A stretch of 64,000 nucleotides of DNA from Bradyrhizobium sp. 4 (GCF_023100905.1 NZ_CP064686.1:558001-622000); one strand, 5' to 3'. Shown: positions 25,501-33,771, counted from the stretch's first letter. The notes: a model not told the origin generated them from the sequence alone. Numbers and translations are program-made.

Positions 25501-26037
25501 CCGCGTGCCGAACAGCACTGCGAAGGCCGCCATCGCCAGCGTCACCATCAGCGCCACGTCGCCGACGATCGGGATGTGGGAGAAGGCCTGGTCTTCGCTC
25601 AGGATGGTTTCGAGCGAGGAGGCGACCGCCTTGAGCTGGAGTGCGATGTAGGGCACCGAGCCGATGATCGCGATCAGCGCGACGGTTGCCGCCACCGCCT
25701 GGCTCTTGCCGTAGCGCGCGCCGATGAAGTCGGCGATCGAGGTGATGTTGTGGGCTTTCGCGAGCTGGATCACGCGGCGGAGAACGCCGGCCCCTAACCC
25801 GATCATCAGGATCGGGCCGACATAGATCGCGAGGAAGTCGGTGGAGGTGCGGGTGGCGAAGCCGACCGAGCCGAAGAAGGTCCAGGAGGTGCAGTAGATC
25901 GCCAGCGACAGCGGATAGATCAGCCCCGAGGCGCGGCCGCGCCCGGCCGGCGAGCGGCGGTCGCCATGGCTCGCCACCAGGAACAGAAAGCCGATATAGC
26001 CGAAGGCGGCGGCGATCACGCCCCAATCGTGCAGCAT
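22528..26037 (-). CDS. Hybrid sensor kinase with sodium/solute symporter-like N terminus (CbrA/CrbS type)
   Basis: This encodes 1169 residues. About 13 hydrophobic helices (roughly 1-500) form an SSS-family transporter-like domain with the characteristic SPATLANLIGARYGK-like and GGMLVGFAVWLY segments. A PAS domain (about 645-760) follows, with a coiled-coil linker (LEKRVRDRTEELTRLNSEL). The phosphoacceptor is in LAAASHDILQPLNAARLY. After a HATPase domain (DTGVGIP, GLGLGLSIVERL) comes a receiver domain with Asp in GLLVDYHLDRGNG. Related proteins sense nutrients through the transporter domain in pseudomonads and vibrios. Its output target is unknown. Confidence 0.92.
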   Translation of the reverse strand: MLHDWGVIAAAFGYIGFLFLVASHGDRRSPAGRGRASGLIYPLSLAIYCTSWTFFGSVGFATRTSTDFLAIYVGPILMIGLGAGVLRRVIQLAKAHNITSIADFIGARYGKSQAVAATVALIAIIGSVPYIALQLKAVASSLETILSEDQAFSHIPIVGDVALMVTLAMAAFAVLFGTRQTDATEHQHGLMLAVATESIIKLVAFLAAGIFVTFWMFSPHELIERAMKTPEAVRVINYAPSIGNFLTMTLLSLCAIMLLPRQFHVSVVENSSDAEVGRARWLFPLYLVAINLFVIPIAFAGLVSFPFGAADPDMYVLALPMEGGADLLSVAVFVGGLSAATAMVIVECVALSIMVSNDLVVPLVLQRRPEGRTGGADFSDFLLRSRRLAIFAIMVMAYFYYRALGNTQLAAIGLLSFAAIAQLAPSFFGGLLWRRATARGAIGGMLVGFAVWLYTLFIPSFMDTSTAGILLLQHGPFGIEALRPQALFGADLPPLMHGVVWSLSLNILTYVLLSLARRPSSIELVQADLFVPNTLAPISPSFRRWRTTVTVQDIQTTVAQYLGPDRARHSFEAFSARRNVRLESGAPADFELLQHAEHLIASSIGAASSRLVMSLLLRKRTVSAKAALKLLDDSHAALHFNREILQTALNHVRQGIAVFDADLQLICSNRQFGDLLNVPPHFIQFGTPLREILEFMGVSEPADPIEREAMLERRLVAYTTDGEPYLERLPDRHMVIEILTNRMPGGGFVITFTDVTPTFEAAEALERANATLEKRVRDRTEELTRLNSELALAKSAAEDASISKTRFLAAASHDILQPLNAARLYVTSLVERQHSGEETRLVENIDESLQAIEEILGALLDISRLDAGAMTTSISSFKMADLMRSLEIEFAPIARAKNLALVFVPCSLPVESDRLLLRRLLQNLISNAIKYTPRGRVLVGCRRHGASLKICVYDTGVGIPTVKRGEIFKEFHRLEQGARIARGLGLGLSIVERLARVLKHGIAIDSNVGGGSVFSVTVPTAKAITHTAAVTSATPLARTSISGTLIVCIENDAAILDGMRTLLKAWDAEVIAVADPEGAIAAIETAGRRVTGLLVDYHLDRGNGIAAIRDIRRRFGDGIPAILITADRSPAVQMAARDEKVAVLNKPVKPASLRALLGQWRTQQMVAAE

Positions 26038-26181
26038 GGCGAGCGTGCTTCTCCCGGGGCGCGCTGGCCGCGCCCGATCTCATTTTCCCTGTAAATCTAG
26101 CGCGTTGGACGGCCGCAGGCGACAGCGAAATGCCGTGCGGGTGCGGGAACTGGGGTTGTCGTTAAGCAGGACGACCCGGAG

Positions 26182-27411
26182 CTACTCCGCCGCCAGCGAC
26201 TTCTCGCGCAGCGGCAGACCCAGGCGGTCCCACACCTGCAGCAGGGCTTCGGCGAGCTGATCGATCAGGCCGTCGTCGTGATAGGGCGAGGGCGTGATGC
26301 GCAGGCGTTCGGAGCCCTTGGCGACCGTCGGATAGTTGATCGGCTGGATGTAGATGCCGTGCTGCTCGAGCAGGAGGTCGGAGGCCTGCTTGCACTTCTC
26401 GGCATCGCCGATGAACAGCGGGACGATGTGGGTGTCGCTCGACATCACCGGCAGGCCGGCCGCGTTGAGGATCGCCTTGACCCGGGCGGCGCGATCCTGG
26501 TGACGCTCGCGCTCCCAGCTCGACGTCTTCAGATGCTTGATCGCGGCGGTCGCGGCGGAGCAGATCGCCGGCGGCAGCGCGGTGGTGAAGATGAAGCCCG
26601 GCGCATAGGAGCGCACCGCGTCGATGATCTGACCGTTGGCGGCGATGTAGCCGCCGAGGCAGCCGAACGCCTTGGCGAGCGTGCCCTCGAGAATGTCGAT
26701 GCGATGCATCACGCCGTCGCGCTCGGCGATGCCGCCGCCGCGCGGGCCGTACATGCCGACGGCATGGACCTCGTCGACATAGGTCATTGCGCCGTACTTC
26801 TCGGCGAGGTCGCAAATCCTGGCGAGCGGGGCGATGTCGCCGTCCATCGAGTAGAGGCTCTCGCAGGCGATCAGCTTGGGCCGGCTCGGGCCCGCAGCCT
26901 GCAACAGCGCTTCGAGATCGGCGAGGTCGTTGTGGCGGAACACGACCCGCTCGCAGCCGGACTGGCGGATGCCCTCGATCATCGAATTGTGGTTGAGCTC
27001 GTCCGACAGGATCAGGCAGTTCGGGATCAGCTTCGCGATGGTCGCGATGCCGGTCTGGTTCGAGACGTAGCCGGACGTGAAGAGCAGCGAGGCTTCCTTG
27101 CCGTGGAGATCGGCGAGCTCGGCCTCGAGCTGCACCAGCGGATGATGCGTGCCGGCGATGTTGCGGGTGCCGCCGGCGCCGGTGCCGACGCGGGTCGCGG
27201 TCTCGACCATTGCGCCCACCACCTTCGGGTGCTGGCCCATGCCGAGATAATCATTGGAGCACCAGATCACGACGTCGCGCTTGCCCTTCGGCGAGTGCCA
27301 GAGCGCATGCGGGAACCGGCCGGCAATGCGCTCGAGATCGGCGAACACGCGGTAGCGCCGCTCGGTGTGGAGACGATCAAGGGCGGAATTGAAGAACTGG
27401 GCGTAATCCAT
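26182..27411 (-). CDS. hemA: 5-aminolevulinate synthase (C4 pathway)
   Basis: This 409-residue PLP enzyme condenses glycine and succinyl-CoA to 5-aminolevulinate, the committed step of heme synthesis in alphaproteobacteria. The start MDYAQFFNSALDRLH is the conserved N terminus. The PLP lysine is near residue 247 in EGTLAKAFGCLGGYI, with YVDEVHAVGMYGPRGGG and NDYLGMGQHPKV as further signatures. The upstream region has a perfect FixK/FNR-like box at 27545-27558, which fits known low-oxygen induction of Bradyrhizobium hemA. Confidence 0.97.
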   Translation of the reverse strand: MDYAQFFNSALDRLHTERRYRVFADLERIAGRFPHALWHSPKGKRDVVIWCSNDYLGMGQHPKVVGAMVETATRVGTGAGGTRNIAGTHHPLVQLEAELADLHGKEASLLFTSGYVSNQTGIATIAKLIPNCLILSDELNHNSMIEGIRQSGCERVVFRHNDLADLEALLQAAGPSRPKLIACESLYSMDGDIAPLARICDLAEKYGAMTYVDEVHAVGMYGPRGGGIAERDGVMHRIDILEGTLAKAFGCLGGYIAANGQIIDAVRSYAPGFIFTTALPPAICSAATAAIKHLKTSSWERERHQDRAARVKAILNAAGLPVMSSDTHIVPLFIGDAEKCKQASDLLLEQHGIYIQPINYPTVAKGSERLRITPSPYHDDGLIDQLAEALLQVWDRLGLPLREKSLAAE

Positions 27412-27544
27412 CGTCAAACCTGCAGCGGAACCGACCAAAGACCCGCATATCCTTAGAGCTTTTCCAGCTCCAATGTCTATGCGCTATCCCACATTTGGAC
27501 CTGCGGGGCATTTGGGCAAAATGCCCTATCGTGCGATTTGAAAC

Positions 27545-27558
27545 TTGATCCGGATCAA
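27545..27558. promoter_or_regulatory. FixK/FNR-type box upstream of hemA
   Basis: TTGATCCGGATCAA is a perfect match to the TTGAT-N4-ATCAA consensus. It lies 134 bp upstream of the hemA start codon, and the predicted start site about 41 bp from its centre would be near 27510. The B. japonicum hemA promoter is known to be oxygen-controlled with an Fnr-like site. It also lies upstream of nothing else on the plus strand within 300 bp. Confidence 0.8.
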
Positions 27559-27612
27559 GTTCGCGCGAGATGCAATGGTGCTCTGCACCATCCGGTGAAT
27601 TGAGCGCAGCCT

Positions 27613-28674
27613 TCAGGTCGTCCTGAACTGCAACACGCCGTCTTTCATCTCCGCCGTCAGCCGGCCTTCCACGATCATGTAGTTGACGTGGGCGACCAGT
27701 TCGCCGGCGGCGAAGCCCATCTGGTGTTCGTCCAGCACGTGCTTGTTAAACACCACGGGCACCAGGGCGCGCGAGGTCTGCGGCACCTCGCGGCAGGCTT
27801 CCGCGATCAGGCGGCAGCGCTCCTCGTGGTGATCGGCGAGCTGCTTGATGCGGGTCTTCAGGCCGTAGAACGGCACGCCGTGGCCGGGCAGCACCAGCAC
27901 GTCATAGGGGAGAGTCGTCGTAAGGCTGGCGAGCGAGGCCAGATATTCGCCCAGTGAGTTCTGATCGGGTTCGACCGCCCACACGCTGACGTTCGGCGAG
28001 ATCTTGCTCAGCACCTGGTCGGCCGAGAGGAACAGCTTGTCGTCGGCGCAATACAGCATCACCTGGTCGAGCGCGTGACCGCCGCCGGTGATCACCTTGA
28101 AGCGGCGCGTGCCGATCACGACGTCCTCGCCATGCGAGATGCGGCGGTAGGACGGGGGCAGCACCGAGACGCGCTTGAGGTAGTCCTGGCCGCGGCCGAG
28201 CAGTTTTTCGGTGAGCGACTCGTCCATGCCGTGGCGGCGGAAGAACAGCCGCTGCGCTTCCTGCCGCTCCTCGGTGCCGCGGTTCTGGTGATAGACCGAT
28301 TGCAGATATTCGACCTGCGACATCACCAGCGGGCAGTTGAACCGCTCGACGATCCACCCGGCCAGACCGACATGATCGGGATGGGAATGGGTCACGATCA
28401 GGCGCGTGATGTTGACGCCCCTCAGCGGCCCGTCGAACAGCTTCGTCCAGGCTTCGATCGTCTCCTCATTGCCGAAGCCGGCATCGATCATGGCATAGCC
28501 GTCACCGTCGGCGAGCAGGTAGATGTTCACATGGTTGAGCCGGAACGGCAGCTTCAGCCGCGCCCACAACACACCGGGCTTCACCTCGACGACCTGTTCG
28601 GGGCCGGGATGCTGTTCCCAGGGATAGCGCAGGGCGTCGGCGGAGGACTGCACGGTGTCGGTCTTTGCGTTCAT
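27613..28674 (-). CDS. MBL-fold metallohydrolase
   Basis: This encodes 353 residues. The metal motif HSHPDH is at about 96-101, followed by LAGWIVE. The GGGHALDQVMLYC and LVLPGHG segments carry the further metal-ligand His residues. Length and the long C-terminal helical part (after GHGVPFYGLKTRI) are as in the LACTB2-like/thioesterase-like MBL subgroup. It stands between hemA and a chemoreceptor gene. The substrate is unknown. Confidence 0.9.
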   Translation of the reverse strand: MNAKTDTVQSSADALRYPWEQHPGPEQVVEVKPGVLWARLKLPFRLNHVNIYLLADGDGYAMIDAGFGNEETIEAWTKLFDGPLRGVNITRLIVTHSHPDHVGLAGWIVERFNCPLVMSQVEYLQSVYHQNRGTEERQEAQRLFFRRHGMDESLTEKLLGRGQDYLKRVSVLPPSYRRISHGEDVVIGTRRFKVITGGGHALDQVMLYCADDKLFLSADQVLSKISPNVSVWAVEPDQNSLGEYLASLASLTTTLPYDVLVLPGHGVPFYGLKTRIKQLADHHEERCRLIAEACREVPQTSRALVPVVFNKHVLDEHQMGFAAGELVAHVNYMIVEGRLTAEMKDGVLQFRTT

Positions 28675-28768
28675 GCTACCGACTTAAACCCGCCGCCCCC
28701 GCCGCGCCAGCCGAAAAAGGACGCTGGCGGGGTCCGCATAGCGGTCATTCCGGGTTACGGAACGGCGC

Positions 28769-30922
28769 CTACGCCGCCCGCATGTTGTTGAGGAACGCGT
28801 CGATCTCTCCGCGCAGCATGTCGGCCTCGCGGCGGAGCGCGTCGGAGGCGCCGAGCACTTCGTTCGCCGCTGCGCCGGCTTCCGCCGAAGCCGTGGAGAC
28901 GCCGACGATGTTGCTGGAAACCTCGCTGGTGCCGCCAGCGGCATGCTGGATGTTGCGGGCGATCTCGCGGGTCGCCGCGCCCTGTTCCTCGACCGCGGCG
29001 GCGATCGTCGTGGTGACGTCGTTGATCTCGCCGATGATCCGGCCGATGCCCTGGATGGCGCCGACGGCCGAAGTCGTCACTGACTGCATGCTGGCGATCT
29101 GGCTGCGGATCTCCTCCGTCGCCTTGGCAGTCTGGCTCGCGAGGCTCTTCACCTCGGAGGCGACCACCGCGAAGCCACGACCGGCTTCGCCCGCGCGCGC
29201 CGCCTCGATGGTGGCGTTGAGCGCCAGCAGATTGGTCTGCGAGGCAATGGTCTGGATCAGGTCGACCACCACGCTGATGCGGCTCGCGCTGTCGGCGAGG
29301 CTCTGCACCGTGGCATCGGTCGCGCCGGCTTCGTCGACCGCCTTCCTGGCGATCGCGGCCGAGGTCACGACCTGCTTGCTGATCTCCTCGATCGAGGACG
29401 AGAGCTGCTCGGTGCCTGATGATACGGTCTGCACGTTGACCGAGGTCTCTTCGGCTGCGGAGGCAACCGCGTTCACCAGCGCATTGGACTGGTCTGCCGT
29501 GTTCGACATGCTCTGCGCGGTCGATTGCATCGAATTGGCTGACTGCGCGAGATTGTCGAGTGCGGTGCGGACCGCGCCCTCGAATTCTGCAATCTTCGCT
29601 TCCATCTGCGCCGCACGCTCGGCCTTGGCGACGCGATCCCTGTCTTGCTCGCTCGCAAGCGCGCGAGCTTCGATCATGCTGTCGCGGAACACCGTCAGCG
29701 TTTCCTTCATCGCGCCGATCTCGTCGTTCTGCCGGGAGCGGACGATCTCGGTGTCGAGGTCGCCGGCCGAGAGCAACTGCATGGCGCGTTGAAGCTCGCG
29801 AATGCGGCGCAGGATGTTGCGGCCGACATAGAGCCAGACGAACAGCGCCGAGCCGACCAGCGTCAGAGCGCCGAGTGCCAGCATCGCGGTGGTCGCGAGC
29901 GAGATCTCATGCCGCGCCTGGAAGGTCGACGCGTTGGTCTCCTTCTGCACGCCCTCGACGAGCTGCTGCACGCTGATGCCGAGGCCGACATTGAGCTTGC
30001 GGGTCTCGTCCAGGATGGTCTGGCCGTAGTCGATCGCGTCGAGCTCTTTCTGGCGGATCTTGAACACGCCGGACTTGCCTTCGCCGAAGGCGAACAGCTT
30101 TTGCACGGTGTCGCGCACCGCCTGCATCGAGGCCATGTTCGGCAGGTCCTCGAGGTTCGACTTGACGCGGTCGCGCGTCGCCTTGAACTCCTTCTCGATC
30201 GCCTCCAGGGTATCGCTGTTGTTGGCCGACAGCGCCGCCATCATGTCGGCAGCCATCAGATTGCCGTTGGCGGAGATGGTCGCGACCTGGGAGACGGTGC
30301 GGGCGGCTTCGGTGGCATCGTCGGCGGAAACTTCCGCCGCGCCGAGGATCGCGTTCAGGCGCGTTTGCGCATCCAGCATGGCAGGACCGGCCGCACCGAC
30401 GAAGGTGAGCTGCGCCTTGCGGAGCGCTTCATATTGCTTGTCGTGCAGTGCGCCGGTATCCAGCCGTTCGCGCGCAGCCGACACCAGGCTCTGGGTCGCC
30501 TCGTCGATGCTCTTGGCGGTGTCGCGCAACGCGGTTGCGATCTGCTTGTCGGCGCCGAGCTCGATGATCTCGCCGAGCTTGGCCATGGCGAGCTGCTGGA
30601 TCTCCTGCACCTTCTTGGTGCGTTCGTTCAGCGCCTCGTCGGACGGCGACGCCAGGAGGCCCGGCCCCTGTGCCGCAAGCGTTGCGCTTTGCGATGCGAG
30701 TTGAAGGCTGGCGGAAAGGCGCGGGATGTCGCGGCCGCTCAGGTCCATCATGGTGCTGCCGAGATGGTTGAAGACGAAGCCGGCGCCGGCTGCAATCACG
30801 AGGCCCATGCCCGCGATCACCGCGAAGGCCGTGAACAGGCTGCCGCGCACGCCCCATGTCGGCATTTTGAAACGAGGCCGGATACGACCAAGCAAGCGGC
30901 CAAGGCCCAGACGGATCGCCAT
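28769..30922 (-). CDS. Methyl-accepting chemotaxis protein
   Basis: This encodes 717 residues. Helix 1 is at about residues 30-52, followed by a helical periplasmic sensor of about 295 residues, helix 2 (about 345-370), a HAMP domain (RRIRELQRAMQLLSAGDLD), and a cytoplasmic signalling domain. The hairpin tip in the conserved region reads NLLALNATIEAARAGEAGRG, and the following VVASEVKSLASQTAKATEEI is typical. No terminal CheR-binding pentapeptide is present (it ends NNMRAA). The ligand cannot be deduced. Confidence 0.95.
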   Translation of the reverse strand: MAIRLGLGRLLGRIRPRFKMPTWGVRGSLFTAFAVIAGMGLVIAAGAGFVFNHLGSTMMDLSGRDIPRLSASLQLASQSATLAAQGPGLLASPSDEALNERTKKVQEIQQLAMAKLGEIIELGADKQIATALRDTAKSIDEATQSLVSAARERLDTGALHDKQYEALRKAQLTFVGAAGPAMLDAQTRLNAILGAAEVSADDATEAARTVSQVATISANGNLMAADMMAALSANNSDTLEAIEKEFKATRDRVKSNLEDLPNMASMQAVRDTVQKLFAFGEGKSGVFKIRQKELDAIDYGQTILDETRKLNVGLGISVQQLVEGVQKETNASTFQARHEISLATTAMLALGALTLVGSALFVWLYVGRNILRRIRELQRAMQLLSAGDLDTEIVRSRQNDEIGAMKETLTVFRDSMIEARALASEQDRDRVAKAERAAQMEAKIAEFEGAVRTALDNLAQSANSMQSTAQSMSNTADQSNALVNAVASAAEETSVNVQTVSSGTEQLSSSIEEISKQVVTSAAIARKAVDEAGATDATVQSLADSASRISVVVDLIQTIASQTNLLALNATIEAARAGEAGRGFAVVASEVKSLASQTAKATEEIRSQIASMQSVTTSAVGAIQGIGRIIGEINDVTTTIAAAVEEQGAATREIARNIQHAAGGTSEVSSNIVGVSTASAEAGAAANEVLGASDALRREADMLRGEIDAFLNNMRAA

Positions 30923-31029
30923 CGAAATTCCCCCACGCGTGATCTTTATGTTTTCGCCGCGGAGTATCCTCGGGCCAGGTTAAAAAATCGCAAGTTACTC
31001 AATCGGTTGCCTACGTTCCGCACAGCGAA

Positions 31030-31061
31030 AAAAGAAAGGGCCGGCAATGATGCCGGCCCTT
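31030..31061 (-). terminator. Terminator of the outer-membrane barrel gene
   Basis: An 11-bp perfect stem (31036-31046 with 31051-31061) with loop ATGA; read on the minus strand it is followed by TTTCTTTTTTC. It lies 27 bases after the stop codon. Confidence 0.88.
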
Positions 31062-31087
31062 CATCATGATAAGGTCTTGGTAACCGT

Positions 31088-31816
31088 TCAGTAGCGCGCG
31101 ACCGCCGAGTTGGCCCAGTTGAAGCGGTAGTTGACGCCCGCCTTGATGGTGTGGTCGTCGGTGGTGAAGTTGCCGGTGCCCGCCAGCGGACCACCGGTGA
31201 AGTGCGCGTCGCCGAAATTGTAGTACTGGTACTCGGCCTTGGCCGACCAGTTCGGCGCGAACATGTATTCGAGCCCGGCGCCGACGGTGTAGCCGTTGCG
31301 GTGATCGCCCGTGATGACGAAGGCAGCCGGCACGCCGCCGACGGTCACCTTCTCGTTGTTGTCCGAATAAGCGTAGCCGCCCTTCACATAGAGCAGGCCC
31401 GGACCCCAGGTGTAGCCGACGCGGCCGGTGATCGAGCCGAGACCACGCTGGTCGTTGGTGTAGGCGACGCCGCCCGGGAACACCGCGCCGACGCTGCCGG
31501 AGAGCCAGGAATACTGGCCTTCGACGCCGACAACGAAGTTCGGGTTGAACTGCCAGTCCGCGCCGGCCTGCAGACCGCCGAGGAAACGGCCGTTGCCGTT
31601 GTTGCCGGTGGAGAGGCCGCTGAAATTGTTGTCGCTGGAGAACGCGCCGCCGACATGGCCGCCGATGTAGAAGCCGGTCCAGTTGTAGATCGGCGCGGCA
31701 TAGGCGGGCGCGGGCGCCTTATAGTAATTGCGGTTACCGAGATCGGCACCGACCGCCGGCGCGGCAGCGCCCACCACGAGCAGCGCAACGGTCGCAAACA
31801 GAATCTTCTTCATCAT
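31088..31816 (-). CDS. Outer-membrane beta-barrel protein (Omp25/RopB-like)
   Basis: This encodes 242 residues with a cleavable signal (MMKKILFATVALLVVGAA..., cut near AVGA). After it come the family signatures NWTGFYIGGHVGGAFSSD, then alternating beta strands ending in the terminal aromatic pattern YRFNWANSAVARY. This is the small porin-like barrel family common in Rhizobiales (Omp25/Omp31/RopB). It is monocistronic with its own terminator. A CtrA-type TTAA-N7-TTAA site lies about 150 bp upstream. Confidence 0.92.
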   Translation of the reverse strand: MMKKILFATVALLVVGAAAPAVGADLGNRNYYKAPAPAYAAPIYNWTGFYIGGHVGGAFSSDNNFSGLSTGNNGNGRFLGGLQAGADWQFNPNFVVGVEGQYSWLSGSVGAVFPGGVAYTNDQRGLGSITGRVGYTWGPGLLYVKGGYAYSDNNEKVTVGGVPAAFVITGDHRNGYTVGAGLEYMFAPNWSAKAEYQYYNFGDAHFTGGPLAGTGNFTTDDHTIKAGVNYRFNWANSAVARY

Positions 31817-31963
31817 CCAAACTCCAACACTTAGGTCCGCGGCAGGCGCGCTTTCCGCGCCGTCGTTGGTTCTGCAGATAGCTCGCTTTTGACGAAAATG
31901 CTGTCACATCCGTGGCACAGCGGCAGCCAACCTAACTTATTGGGCTGTAAATGATTTTCGTGC

Positions 31964-31978
31964 TTAATGGCGGCTTAA
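31964..31978. promoter_or_regulatory. Candidate CtrA-type site TTAA-N7-TTAA
   Basis: TTAA (31964-31967) and TTAA (31975-31978) are separated by exactly seven bases, matching the CtrA core. It lies about 148 bp upstream of the barrel-protein start codon. In a GC-rich genome this spacing is uncommon by chance, but the flanks do not match the full TTAACCAT half-site, so function is uncertain. Confidence 0.35.
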
Positions 31979-32036
31979 GAAGTGGTGAAGGAAGGCTTAA
32001 CTCGGCGCTATCAGGGTAACTTGCGCGCGCATCTCG

Positions 32037-32357
32037 TTAACCAAGGCGGCGCCGCGCCTCATCGCGCATCTGTTCGCGGAATGCAGCGCGCTTTGCGGGC
32101 CGGTCTTCCTCGCGCACGTCATGACGATCGAACACGTCGAACTTCTCCAGGATCGGATAGCGCTCGCTCGCCATCGCGAGCACGCGCAGCACCTTGGTCG
32201 CCGACGGTGCCGGGCCGCTCACCTCCCAGCGCCGGATGGTGTCGGCGCCGCCCTTCTCCGGCAATCCGCAAAGCCGGGCCATGTCGGCCGCGGTGAGCTT
32301 GCGCTCGAGGACCTCCGAGAGATCGTTGCGGAGTTGCTTCAGTTCGGGACCGGTCAT
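32037..32357 (-). CDS. Small helix-turn-helix protein, possible XRE-like
   Basis: This encodes 106 residues. The centre reads RNDLSEVLERKLTAADMARLCGL followed by DTIRRWEVSGPAPSATKVLRVLA, a helix-turn-helix pattern close to XRE/antitoxin-type domains. The C-terminal third is very basic and charged. There is no toxin-like gene beside it. It starts 84 bp from the RidA gene, in the same orientation. A short regulator or DNA-binding protein is likely; function unknown. Confidence 0.7.
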   Translation of the reverse strand: MTGPELKQLRNDLSEVLERKLTAADMARLCGLPEKGGADTIRRWEVSGPAPSATKVLRVLAMASERYPILEKFDVFDRHDVREEDRPAKRAAFREQMRDEARRRLG

Positions 32358-32441
32358 GTCGCCTCAATACGCGAAGTCGATGAGGTGAATGCACTAGCGC
32401 TGATTCGGGTCCATCCGAAGGCGGGCAATCCGCGCCTGACC

Positions 32442-32846
32442 TCATCCATGTTGCCTCGCCAGCGCGACGCAATCGACCTCGATGTCAAATGGCCCAGGCC
32501 ACGACGGAACGTGCAGGAAGATGCGCGCCGGTGAACAGTCCTGGAAGTAACGGGCATAGACCTCGTTGAACGTGGCGAAATGCGCGGGATCGGGCGTACA
32601 ATAGACATTGCACTTGATCACCTCCGCCAGCGACGACCCCGCCGCTTCCAGGCAGCATTTCATCTGGTCGAGCACGATCTCGGCCTGCCGCTCGAACGGT
32701 AGCGCTCTGACCTCGCCCGTTTCGGGATCGAATGGCGGCAAGCCGGATAGATAGACCAAGCCTTCGACGACGACGATGGGATAGATCGGGCCTCTGCGGC
32801 GGCGCTCCAGATAGGTCGATATCGGCTCCACGCGGATGCGTTTCAT
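32442..32846 (-). CDS. RidA/YjgF-YER057c-UK114 family protein
   Basis: This encodes 134 residues from the ATG at 32846 (MKRIRVEPISTYLERRR); the frame is open far upstream but into the regulator gene. Family signatures are VVVEGLVYLSGLPPFDPETG, QAEIVLDQMKCCLEAAGSSL and VIKCNVYCTPDPAHFATFNE; the Arg in SPARIFLHV corresponds to the substrate-binding Arg of RidA. Such proteins hydrolyse reactive enamine/imine intermediates. It is divergent from an ArsR-type regulator gene with a 24-bp palindrome between them. Confidence 0.9.
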   Translation of the reverse strand: MKRIRVEPISTYLERRRRGPIYPIVVVEGLVYLSGLPPFDPETGEVRALPFERQAEIVLDQMKCCLEAAGSSLAEVIKCNVYCTPDPAHFATFNEVYARYFQDCSPARIFLHVPSWPGPFDIEVDCVALARQHG

Positions 32847-32897
32847 GCTGGGTCTCCGGATTGTGTCGGAGCCACGGTAGAGCGCGCTCGGCGTCCA

Positions 32898-32921
32898 ATG
32901 GTTCGGCCGCGGCCAAACCAT
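32898..32921. promoter_or_regulatory. 24-bp palindrome between divergent ridA and regulator genes
   Basis: The sequence ATGGTTCGGCC GCGGCCAAACCAT is palindromic with one mismatch per arm (11 of 12 pairs). It lies about midway between the two start codons (32846 and 32962), an ideal place for autoregulation by the ArsR-type protein. The binding protein is inferred from position only. Confidence 0.55.
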
Positions 32922-32961
32922 CACCGTTGTCGTGCCGGGACGGTCGCGATACGCTTTCTCC

Positions 32962-33729
32962 ATGGTCGCAGCGGCAAACATGGTCGAGGTGGCGGCACTG
33001 GTCGGCGATACCGCGCGGGCCACGATGCTGGCGGCGCTGATGGGCGGGCAGGCCCTGACCGCGAGCGAACTGGCGGCGCGCGCGCGAATATCGAGGTCGA
33101 CGGCAAGCGGACATCTCGGCAAGCTGGTCGGGGCGCGGCTGCTCATCGTGACGCAGAAACGTCGCAACCGCTATTACCGCATCGCGTCTCCTTTGGTGGC
33201 CAGGATGCTGGAGAGCATCAAGGCCGTTGCCGCCATCGAGGTTCCGCCGCGCCATCAGTCACGCTCGATCGCCGACGATCAACTTCGCTTTGCGCGCACC
33301 TGCTACGACCATCTGGCCGGCTATCTCGGCGTCGCCATCGCCGACGCCCTCGTCGCCAAAGCGCACGTCGTGCTCACCGATGACGGCGGAGAGTTAACGG
33401 CCTCCGGAACGCATTTCCTCTCCGCGTTCGGCGCGGTGCTGGAGCCGAAATCCGGAAGCAGGCGAATCTTCTGCCGCCCATGCCTGGACTGGAGCGAGCG
33501 TCGCTTTCACGTCGCCGGTCACGTCGGCGCAGAGATTCAACGTTGCTGCCTGGAGCGCGGCTGGCTGAGACGGGACCGCGACACGCGGATCGTGCACGTC
33601 ACGCCAGCCGGGCAAATCGGTTTGAGCAAGACATTCGGCATCCATCTGAGCGGTAACGGCAACCGCTCCCCGGCACCTTCGCCCGCGCACGAAGTTATGA
33701 ATGGGATACCCATGGAAATCCGCCGCTGA
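32962..33729 (+). CDS. ArsR-type winged-helix transcription regulator
   Basis: This encodes 255 residues from the ATG at 32962; an upstream Met at 32932 is possible. The N-terminal domain has VAALVGDTARATMLAALMGGQALTASELAARARISRSTASGHLGKLVGARLL, a typical ArsR helix-turn-helix with DNA-recognition helix. The remaining 150 residues contain two CxxC-like or lone Cys in FCRPCLDW and RCCLERGW, which might bind metal or sense thiols. It is divergent from the RidA gene and probably controls it. Confidence 0.85.
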   Translation: MVAAANMVEVAALVGDTARATMLAALMGGQALTASELAARARISRSTASGHLGKLVGARLLIVTQKRRNRYYRIASPLVARMLESIKAVAAIEVPPRHQSRSIADDQLRFARTCYDHLAGYLGVAIADALVAKAHVVLTDDGGELTASGTHFLSAFGAVLEPKSGSRRIFCRPCLDWSERRFHVAGHVGAEIQRCCLERGWLRRDRDTRIVHVTPAGQIGLSKTFGIHLSGNGNRSPAPSPAHEVMNGIPMEIRR

Positions 33730-33771
33730 ATGAACAAATGCCAAGGGGGCCGTAGAATGAAGTGATCAGCC

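Noticed and set aside
24244..25797. 517-residue frame opposite the hybrid kinase
   Set aside because: Antisense shadow with Arg/Gln/His bias; the minus strand codes for a membrane domain.
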